From positions 1 to 5,135 of the forward strand of contig DXFC01000165.1 in assembly GCA_019114645.1 (NCBI GenBank): 5,135 nt of DNA, written 5' to 3'. This DNA comes from Candidatus Halomonas stercoripullorum. GTDB lineage: Bacteria; Pseudomonadota; Gammaproteobacteria; Pseudomonadales; Halomonadaceae. Below are positions 1 through 5,135 of the stretch, one piece after another. The notes beneath the pieces were generated by a model. The model was not told the origin of the DNA. It worked only from the letters and a program-made list of their open reading frames with translations, and did no database searches. A program made the position numbers and the translations under genes. Within the stretch, counting starts at the first letter, position 1. Every line of letters starts with the position of its first letter.

Positions 1-952
1 TCCGGTCCATCACGCTGTCACAAGCATCAATACAAGCCGCGCAGGAAATACACTCGTATTGCAAACCATGGCGGATATCAATGCCGGTAGGGCAAACCTG
101 CACACAGAGGTCGCAGTCGATGCAGTCGCCAAAGCCGGCTGCGCGGGCCTGGGCATGATCAAGGCTCTTTTTGCGTGAACCCCGTGGCTCACCTCTTGCC
201 TCGTCGTAGGAGACGATCAAGGTGTCACGGTCGAACATCACACCCTGAAAGCGGGCGTAGGGGCACATGTAGATACATACCTGTTCGCGTAGCCAGCCGG
301 CATTGAGATAGGTGAAAACCAGGAAAAAGCCGACCCAGAAATAGGACCAGCCGTGGGCCTGAAGGGTAGGCAATTCAACGACCAGCTCGCGGATCGGGGT
401 GAAGTAGCCGACGAAGGTAATACCCGTGGCCAGGGCGATGGCCACCCAGATGGTGTGCTTGGCGGTCTTGCGCCAGGCTTTGCTGAAAGAGAGAGGTTCG
501 CGGTCAAGCTTGATGCGGCGGTTACGCGAACCTTCCAGCCGGTGCTCGACCCATATATAGAGAAAGGTCCATACGCTTTGCGGACAGGTATAGCCGCACC
601 ATACGCGCCCGGCGAAAACCGTGATGAAAAACAGGCCAAAAGCGCAGATGATCAGCAGCCACGAGAGCAGCATGAATTCCTGCGGATAGAAGGTGGCAGT
701 AAAAATATGGAATTCGCGCCCGGGCAGGTCGAACCAGATCAGCGGCCGGTCGCCCCAGTTCAACCAGGGCAGAATGAAAAAGGCCGACATCAGGGCCCAG
801 TTGGTCAGGCGTCGCACGCGCTGAAACAGCCCCTTGATTTCACGGACATAGATATGGCGGCGTTTGGCGTACATCTCCTGCTGGGCAGGAGTTTGTGGCG
901 TGTACTCCTCCACCTTGGAGGTCACGTCCTGCATCGGTATCTTGTTGCTCAT
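1..952 (-). CDS. ccoG: CcoG, cbb3 oxidase copper-assembly iron-sulfur protein (3'-truncated by window edge)
   Basis: Membrane-bound ferredoxin-like protein (FixG/RdxA/CcoG family) needed for cbb3 oxidase maturation; a family member has been shown to reduce Cu(II) to Cu(I), consistent with feeding copper to CuB. The 317 residues inside the window begin MSNKIPMQDV. Hydrophobic segments lie at about 52-66, 92-114, 167-187 and 203-219. Two CxxxCP motifs near membrane segments (C119/C123 and C226/C230) are candidate copper or redox sites. A double [4Fe-4S] ferredoxin motif follows: C277, C280, C283, C287 and C301, C304, C307, C311. Family members are about 470 residues, so the C-terminal third, including the periplasmic domain, lies beyond position 1. 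The start at 952 was chosen because MSN-IP matches the family N-terminus as I recall it; an in-frame ATG eight codons upstream (976) is possible, and neither has a strong ribosome site. It lies 130 bp downstream of ccoP on the same strand. Identity is secure. Confidence 0.95.
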   Translation of the reverse strand, partial: MSNKIPMQDVTSKVEEYTPQTPAQQEMYAKRRHIYVREIKGLFQRVRRLTNWALMSAFFILPWLNWGDRPLIWFDLPGREFHIFTATFYPQEFMLLSWLLIICAFGLFFITVFAGRVWCGYTCPQSVWTFLYIWVEHRLEGSRNRRIKLDREPLSFSKAWRKTAKHTIWVAIALATGITFVGYFTPIRELVVELPTLQAHGWSYFWVGFFLVFTYLNAGWLREQVCIYMCPYARFQGVMFDRDTLIVSYDEARGEPRGSRKKSLDHAQARAAGFGDCIDCDLCVQVCPTGIDIRHGLQYECISCAACIDACDSVMDR

Positions 953-991
953 TTCGGACTCGCGGCGGGCAACCATGGCCCGTAGAAGAGG

Positions 992-1010
992 CAATGAAGT
1001 GGCTTCATTG
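992..1010. repeat. Short perfect inverted repeat in the ccoG leader
   Basis: Arms CAATGAAG (992-999) and CTTCATTG (1003-1010) are perfect 8-bp complements around a 3-nt centre. The repeat sits 40 bp before the ccoG start on the minus strand. A TACAAT hexamer (minus strand, 1012-1007) overlaps its upstream arm and could be a -10 box, although no good -35 is present. It could be a protein-binding palindrome or a small RNA hairpin; its function is unknown. Confidence 0.4.
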
Positions 1011-1031
1011 TACCGAGAGCCGCTGGCGAGA

Positions 1032-1064
1032 CGACGGCCTGCGACTTGAAGTCGCAGGCCGTCG
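1032..1064 (-). terminator. Strong 14-bp stem-loop between ccoP and ccoG (possible terminator or RNA-stability hairpin)
   Basis: Arms CGACGGCCTGCGAC (1032-1045) and GTCGCAGGCCGTCG (1051-1064) are perfectly complementary around a 5-nt loop, and the stem is mostly G-C. It begins 18 nt after the ccoP stop. Neither strand has a T-run after the stem, so it is not a canonical intrinsic terminator. On the minus strand it could cap the 3' end of the ccoNOQP message against exonucleases, or partly attenuate read-through into ccoG. The hairpin itself is seen directly; the role is inferred. Confidence 0.5.
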
Positions 1065-1082
1065 CTATGCCTGGCGCAAGCT

Positions 1083-2012
1083 TCAGTCGCGGAATCGCAG
1101 ACTGTAGATATAAGCGGCGACCAAGTGGACGCGCTCAGAGCCGATATAAGCTTCTTGTGCCGGCATGTGGCCGTTGCGGCCGTTGCGGATGGTCTGACGG
1201 ATCGAGTCGGCGACGCTCTGGCCGGGAGCCTGGTAAAGCCAGGTGTCGTTGGTCAGGTTGGGGGCGCCGAGGGCCTGGTTGCCGGTCCCGCTCGGGCCAT
1301 GGCAGGCAGCACACACCGAACCAAAGACGGCAGCACCCTGCTCGGCCAGTTCGGCATCGTGCTCAAGGCCTGACAGCGACAGGACATGCTGGGTCACGTT
1401 TTCGATATTGGCTTCGCCAAGCTGCTGCCAGGATGGCATCAAGCCATTACGGCCACGTATCAAGGTGGTCATAATCTGCTCCGGCTCGCCGCCGTAGAGC
1501 CAGTCGTCATCGGTCAGGTCGGGGAAGCCATAACCGCCCTGAGCGTTGGCACCATGGCACACTGCACAGTTATTGAGAAAAATACGCTCGGCTACCTGCA
1601 TGGCCTCGGTATCGTGAGCCAGCTCTGGAATCGGGATCTCCTGGTACTGGGCGAAGATCGGCGTGAAGCGCTCCTCGGCGCGAGCGACTTCCTGCTCCCA
1701 CTGCCCCTCCTGGGTCCAGCCGAACAGCCCTGTAAAGTTGCCCAGGCCGGGGTAGAGCACGAGGTAGCCCAGCGCAAAAATCACGGTGCCGACATAGAGC
1801 TGGAACCACCAGCGGGGCAACGGGTTGTCGTATTCTTCGATTTCATCAGCCGCATGCCCGGTGGTTTCCACATTGCCGTCGGCATCGGGCACCTTGTCGG
1901 TTTTGCGGTTTGCCCAAAGGAACCAGAAAGCAAGGCCGATGGTGCCCAGTGATATGACGATGATCCAGGCGCTCCAGAACTCGGAGAGGGAGTCGCCCCA
2001 GAAATTGCTCAT
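1083..2012 (-). CDS. ccoP: CcoP, di-haem cytochrome c subunit of cbb3 oxidase
   Basis: Subunit III of the oxidase: it accepts electrons from soluble or membrane cytochromes c on the periplasmic side and passes them on through CcoO. The protein has 309 residues, normal for the family. Two N-terminal membrane helices (about 12-34 and 68-90) flank a charged linker; the PLPRWWF segment just before the second helix is typical of CcoP. Two cytochrome c domains follow, with haem-binding motifs C149-AV-C152-H153 and C234-AA-C237-H238. Likely distal methionine ligands are M192 (in GLMPSW) and M283 (in GHMPAQ). The ATG overlaps the ccoQ stop as ATGA (2009-2012), indicating translational coupling, and has a clear AGGGGAG ribosome site upstream. 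It ends just before a strong stem-loop. Confidence 0.97.
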   Translation of the reverse strand: MSNFWGDSLSEFWSAWIIVISLGTIGLAFWFLWANRKTDKVPDADGNVETTGHAADEIEEYDNPLPRWWFQLYVGTVIFALGYLVLYPGLGNFTGLFGWTQEGQWEQEVARAEERFTPIFAQYQEIPIPELAHDTEAMQVAERIFLNNCAVCHGANAQGGYGFPDLTDDDWLYGGEPEQIMTTLIRGRNGLMPSWQQLGEANIENVTQHVLSLSGLEHDAELAEQGAAVFGSVCAACHGPSGTGNQALGAPNLTNDTWLYQAPGQSVADSIRQTIRNGRNGHMPAQEAYIGSERVHLVAAYIYSLRFRD

Positions 2013-2248
2013 GTGTTTTTGTCTCCCCTGTTGTTGCGGGAATCGGCTGTGCCTGTTGCCCCGCCCTTGTCGTGCCGCCGCGAGGCGCTGTTGTCACGGT
2101 TGATATGCTCATCGTCATCGGCGAAGGGCAGATTGGCCGCTTCGTCGAAGTCCGGTTTGCGGCGCCGGGAGTAGGCCCACCAGGTAATACCCAGGAAGGC
2201 CACTATCAGCACCAGGGTAAGAATGCCGCGGAAGGTTCCGGTATCCAT
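2009..2248 (-). CDS. ccoQ: CcoQ, small accessory membrane subunit of cbb3 oxidase
   Basis: Small subunit IV (FixQ/CcoQ family), a single-helix membrane protein that helps stabilise the oxidase complex and is not catalytic. The protein has 79 residues. One hydrophobic helix spans about 9-25 and is followed by a basic cytoplasmic flank (YSRRRK) and the family-like acidic stretch DFDEAANLPFADDDE. The final 30 or so residues are highly polar and low in complexity (many N, R, D, S, G, T), probably disordered and poorly conserved. The start lies 2 bp after the ccoO stop, and the stop overlaps the ccoP start by 4 bp. Identification rests on position between ccoO and ccoP, size, topology and the acidic motif. 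Confidence 0.92.
   Translation of the reverse strand: MDTGTFRGILTLVLIVAFLGITWWAYSRRRKPDFDEAANLPFADDDEHINRDNSASRRHDKGGATGTADSRNNRGDKNT
2023..2028 (-). promoter_or_regulatory. Ribosome binding site of ccoP
   Basis: GGGGAG on the minus strand lies 10 nt before the ccoP ATG, inside the last codons of ccoQ. It is the best Shine-Dalgarno match of the cluster and supports the overlapping ATG at 2012 as the true start. Confidence 0.7.
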
Positions 2249-2250
2249 GG

Positions 2251-2859
2251 TTAGCGAGTGCCCTCAAGCACAGTGCCCAGTTGCTGCAGATACGCCACCA
2301 GAGCCGTAATTTCCTGCTGACCGCGAACCTCGCGGGTGGCGTTGGCGATGTCCTCGTCGGTGTAGGGCACGCCCAGTGTGCGCAGCACCTTCATTTTTCG
2401 TGGCGTGTCCTTGCCGTCGAGGGTGCGCTCGAACAGCCAGGGGTAGCTTGGCATGATCGACTCGGGCACTACGTCGCGGGGGTTGTACATGTGTGCACGG
2501 TGCCAGTCATCACTATAGCGACCGCCGACGCGCGCCAGATCCGGACCGGTACGCTTGGAGCCCCACAGGAAGTTGTGGTCATAGACGGATTCGCCGGCCA
2601 CGCTGTAGTGGCCATAGCGCTCAGTCTCGGCGCGGAACGGCCGAATCATCTGCGAATGGCAGCCTACACATCCTTCACGACGGTAGATGTCGCGTCCTTC
2701 CAGCTCCAGTGCGGACAGCGGTCGCAGGCCATCGACCGGTTCCGTGGTCTGTTTCTGGAAGAACAGCGGTACGATCTCGGCCAGGCCGGCGAAACTGATC
2801 ACCACCAGGATCAGTACGACAAGCAGGCCCACGTTCTTTTCGACAATCTCATGTTTCAT
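2251..2859 (-). CDS. ccoO: CcoO, mono-haem cytochrome c subunit of cbb3 oxidase
   Basis: Subunit II of the oxidase: a membrane-anchored cytochrome c that relays electrons from CcoP to the haem b of CcoN. The protein has 202 residues, the usual length. An uncleaved N-terminal anchor spans about 11-34. The haem motif C64-VG-C67-H68 is in the family context REGCVGCHSQMIRPFR, and the axial methionine is probably M136 in SIMPSYPWL. Other family landmarks are ERYGHYS (about 80-86) and LWGSKRTGPDLARVGGRYSD (98-117). It starts 22 bp after the ccoN stop, with a GGGGA stretch about 12 nt upstream of the ATG, and ends 2 bp before ccoQ, so it is part of one operon. All expected residues are present. Confidence 0.98.
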   Translation of the reverse strand: MKHEIVEKNVGLLVVLILVVISFAGLAEIVPLFFQKQTTEPVDGLRPLSALELEGRDIYRREGCVGCHSQMIRPFRAETERYGHYSVAGESVYDHNFLWGSKRTGPDLARVGGRYSDDWHRAHMYNPRDVVPESIMPSYPWLFERTLDGKDTPRKMKVLRTLGVPYTDEDIANATREVRGQQEITALVAYLQQLGTVLEGTR

Positions 2860-2881
2860 TGGTGTCGGTATCCCCGGTTAC

Positions 2882-4309
<1,428 letters not shown>

Positions 4310-4339
4310 GTCAGGTTCCCATAGAACGCGGATCGAGAA

Positions 4340-4359
4340 TCGTGGTGGCAGTACCACGA
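4340..4359 (-). promoter_or_regulatory. Hairpin in the probable ccoN 5' leader
   Basis: Arms TCGTGGT (4340-4346) and ACCACGA (4353-4359) are perfect 7-bp complements with a 6-nt loop. On the minus strand the hairpin ends 30 nt before the ccoN ATG and about 10-20 nt from the GGGA ribosome site. It could affect translation or mRNA stability, or be a protein operator. The structure is seen in the sequence; its function is inferred. Confidence 0.4.
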
Positions 4360-4425
4360 CGCTCCCGGTTAGGTTTATAGAAAGCAGAGCGGATTCTATC
4401 GCAGCCGCCTGACAGACTGAAACCA

Positions 4426-4467
4426 AGGATAAACAGGAAGCGAGCATTAGAACTTGACGCATGTCTA
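4426..4467 (-). promoter_or_regulatory. Candidate Anr/FNR-type class II promoter of ccoNOQP
   Basis: On the minus strand, TAGAC-N4-GTCAA (4467-4454) resembles the Anr/FNR site TTGAT-N4-ATCAA: 7 of 10 positions match, and the dyad is perfect except for one pair. A TATCCT -10 candidate (4431-4426) follows. If +1 is at 4419, the dyad is centred at -41.5, the classical class II activator position. Low-oxygen control by FNR-family activators is well known for cbb3 operons, but the site is imperfect, the -10 is mediocre, and some pseudomonad cco operons do not depend on Anr. A weaker alternative -10 (TAGAAT, 4398-4393) lies closer to ccoN. This is inference from geometry. Confidence 0.4.
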
Positions 4468-4486
4468 ATATTGCTGGTTTAGGGTT

Positions 4487-4539
4487 ATAGCCGTTAGTCG
4501 TATAAGGTCTGTGTGGCGATAGCCCCATTTAACGGCTAT
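4487..4539. repeat. 10-bp inverted repeat with a competing third copy
   Basis: ATAGCCGTTA (4487-4496) and TAACGGCTAT (4530-4539) are perfect 10-bp complements separated by 33 nt. A further ATAGCC (4519-4524) inside the loop can also pair with GGCTAT (4534-4539), leaving a 9-nt loop, so two alternative hairpins are possible. It lies just upstream of the candidate ccoN promoter. No T-run follows on either strand. Its role is unknown. Confidence 0.45.
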
Positions 4540-4689
4540 TTCGGCGGCATCGGGTTGCTCAAGATAAGCTGGGGTTAAATTTCAATGACCCCTGCCAGGC
4601 CCCGATACGACGAGGCTTGCAGCGCTTGGCCCTGACCTGTATTACGGGAAAAAACTTCCTTCAAGGGCCCGTGCGCGGGTTTGGCTCAT

Positions 4690-4737
4690 GGGCTTTCCGA
4701 ATGACGTTGCAACCCAGGAAATAGTACGGGAAAGCCC
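4690..4737. repeat. 9-bp inverted repeat in intergenic region
   Basis: GGGCTTTCC (4690-4698) and GGAAAGCCC (4729-4737) are perfect complements with a 30-nt loop that contains the palindrome GTTGCAAC. The right arm partly overlaps a second small hairpin, CCCGA (4735-4739) with TCGGG (4749-4753). No gene or T-run is associated with it. It may be chance or part of an unannotated transcript. Confidence 0.3.
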
Positions 4738-4924
4738 GACGAAGTGGCTCGGGTATAGGCTGTCATATCGGCTTGCTGGTGCGACACTCTGACTCACATG
4801 GCGAGTAGGCAAAAAAGTCTGGCGAGGAAGAGGCGTCGCTTGGTAGTGTTAGTAAAATCGGAGGCTTCAGAGTTGCTGAGCTGAAGAAAAAGCAGGTGAA
4901 GTTGAATAAAAGTTCGTATGGGCG

Positions 4925-4952
4925 TTGACAAGTCGGTGAATCGCTGTAGAAT
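4925..4952 (+). promoter_or_regulatory. Sigma-70 promoter of the tRNA-Val/tRNA-Asp operon
   Basis: A perfect -35 TTGACA (4925-4930), a 16-bp spacer and -10 TAGAAT (4947-4952, five of six consensus bases) predict transcription from about 4959, only some 8 nt before the mature tRNA-Val. The CAGCGCC stretch after the -10 is a GC-rich discriminator of the kind found in stringently controlled stable-RNA promoters. No other promoter is seen before tRNA-Asp, so both tRNAs are probably co-transcribed. Confidence 0.85.
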
Positions 4953-4966
4953 TCAGCGCCGTGACT

Positions 4967-5042
4967 GGGTGGTTAGCTCAGTTGGGAGAGCACCAGCCTT
5001 ACAAGCTGGGGGTCACTGGTTCGAACCCAGTACCACCCACCA
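4967..5042 (+). tRNA. tRNA-Val (anticodon UAC)
   Basis: A complete 76-nt cloverleaf with encoded CCA. The acceptor stem pairs GGGTGGT (4967-4973) with ACCACCC (5032-5038), with discriminator A5039 and CCA at 5040-5042. The D arm is GCTC/GAGC. The anticodon stem CCAGC/GCTGG encloses the loop CTTACAA with anticodon TAC at 5000-5002. The T arm ACTGG-TTCGAAC-CCAGT is perfect. It reads valine GUA codons (and probably GUG and others by modified U34 wobble). It lies directly behind a strong promoter and ahead of tRNA-Asp. Confidence 0.98.
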
Positions 5043-5066
5043 TTTTCTCAAGAATTAGGAAAATGG
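5040..5066 (+). repeat. Hairpin overlapping the CCA end of tRNA-Val, in the tRNA spacer
   Basis: CCATTTTC (5040-5047) and GAAAATGG (5059-5066) are perfect 8-bp complements around an 11-nt loop. The left arm includes the encoded CCA of tRNA-Val, so in the precursor the 3' end would be sequestered next to the acceptor stem. It may guide 3' processing of the dicistronic precursor. It is AU-rich and has no T-run, so it is not a terminator. Confidence 0.35.
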
Positions 5067-5089
5067 AAGTCACGCAGGAAACAAGCAGC

Positions 5090-5135
5090 GGACCGGTAGT
5101 TCAGTTGGTTAGAATGCCGGCCTGTCACGCCGGAG
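5090..5135 (+). tRNA. tRNA-Asp (anticodon GUC), 3' end cut by window edge
   Basis: The first 46 nt of a tRNA: 5' acceptor strand GGACCGG (5090-5096), TA, D stem GTTC (5099-5102) opposite GAAT (5112-5115), and anticodon stem CCGGC/GCCGG around the loop CTGTCAC with anticodon GTC at 5124-5126. This is the conserved aspartate anticodon arm and decodes GAC/GAU. The variable loop, T arm and 3' acceptor strand lie beyond the window, so acceptor pairing cannot be checked. It sits 47 bp after tRNA-Val and probably shares its promoter. Confidence 0.93.

Larger units (their letters stand above)
4310..4966. other. Divergent intergenic region between ccoN and tRNA-Val, no convincing gene
   Basis: This 657-bp stretch separates the ccoN start (minus) from tRNA-Val (plus). 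No open frame of useful length with a ribosome site and family-like protein was seen on either strand; frames are broken by stops and the base composition is less GC-rich than in the coding regions. It holds the candidate ccoN promoter (4426-4467), a leader hairpin (4340-4359), inverted repeats at 4487-4539 and 4690-4737, and the tRNA promoter (4925-4952). From about 4560 to 4920 I see nothing identifiable apart from small inverted repeats. A small RNA cannot be excluded. Confidence 0.7.

Noticed and set aside
2009..2118. Low-complexity polar tail of CcoQ as a possible frameshift artefact
   Set aside because: The frame runs cleanly into the ATGA overlap with ccoP and the ribosome site of ccoP sits at the expected place, so the tail looks genuine and merely poorly conserved.
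4617..4645. Possible plus-strand promoter TTGCAG-N17-TATTAC
   Set aside because: Only 3 of 6 (-35) and 4 of 6 (-10) consensus bases match, and no identifiable gene follows.
4649..4679. Possible minus-strand terminator: CCCG/CGGG hairpin followed by a T6 run
   Set aside because: The stem is only 4 bp and lies 13 nt from the T-run, too far for an intrinsic terminator, and no minus-strand gene ends there.
4798..4884. Small plus-strand open frame of 28 codons encoding a basic peptide (begins MASRQKSLARKRRR)
   Set aside because: There is no Shine-Dalgarno sequence before the ATG, no promoter in front, and no recognised peptide family. Chance is the simplest explanation.
4967..5135. tRNA genes as an integration site for a mobile element
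   Set aside because: No integrase, no repeated tRNA 3' end and no other mobile-element signature was seen in the window.

Overview
The window carries a cbb3-type cytochrome c oxidase locus from a gammaproteobacterium. The proteins look closest to Pseudomonas and its relatives: the CcoN N-terminus (NYKVVRQFAIMTVVWGIVGM) and the gene order ccoN-ccoO-ccoQ-ccoP followed by ccoG are as in that group. This placement rests on recall of family sequences; no search was run. Base composition is moderately GC-rich in the genes and visibly lower in the ccoN upstream region.

Layout, right to left on the minus strand: ccoN (4309-2882), ccoO (2859-2251), ccoQ (2248-2009) and ccoP (2012-1083) are packed with gaps of 22 bp, 2 bp and a 4-bp ATGA overlap, so they form one transcription unit. 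A 130-bp gap follows. It holds a perfect 14-bp stem-loop and a smaller inverted repeat, and then ccoG begins at 952 and runs off the left edge. On the plus strand at the right end, a near-consensus promoter drives tRNA-Val(UAC) (4967-5042), followed after 47 bp by tRNA-Asp(GUC), which is cut by the right edge. The interval between the divergent ccoN and tRNA-Val starts (4310-4966, 657 bp) has no convincing gene. It contains a candidate Anr/FNR-type promoter for ccoN, a leader hairpin and other inverted repeats.

Together the genes encode the whole structural oxidase. CcoN is the catalytic haem-copper subunit, CcoO and CcoP are membrane-anchored mono- and di-haem cytochromes c that pass electrons in, and CcoQ is a small accessory membrane subunit. 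CcoG is a membrane iron-sulfur protein tied to copper supply for CuB. All key ligand residues are present, so the oxidase looks functional. It would support respiration at low oxygen.

I found no undescribed system here. The points worth a second look are regulatory: the promoter geometry upstream of ccoN, mutually exclusive inverted repeats in that region, and the ccoP-ccoG stem-loop.
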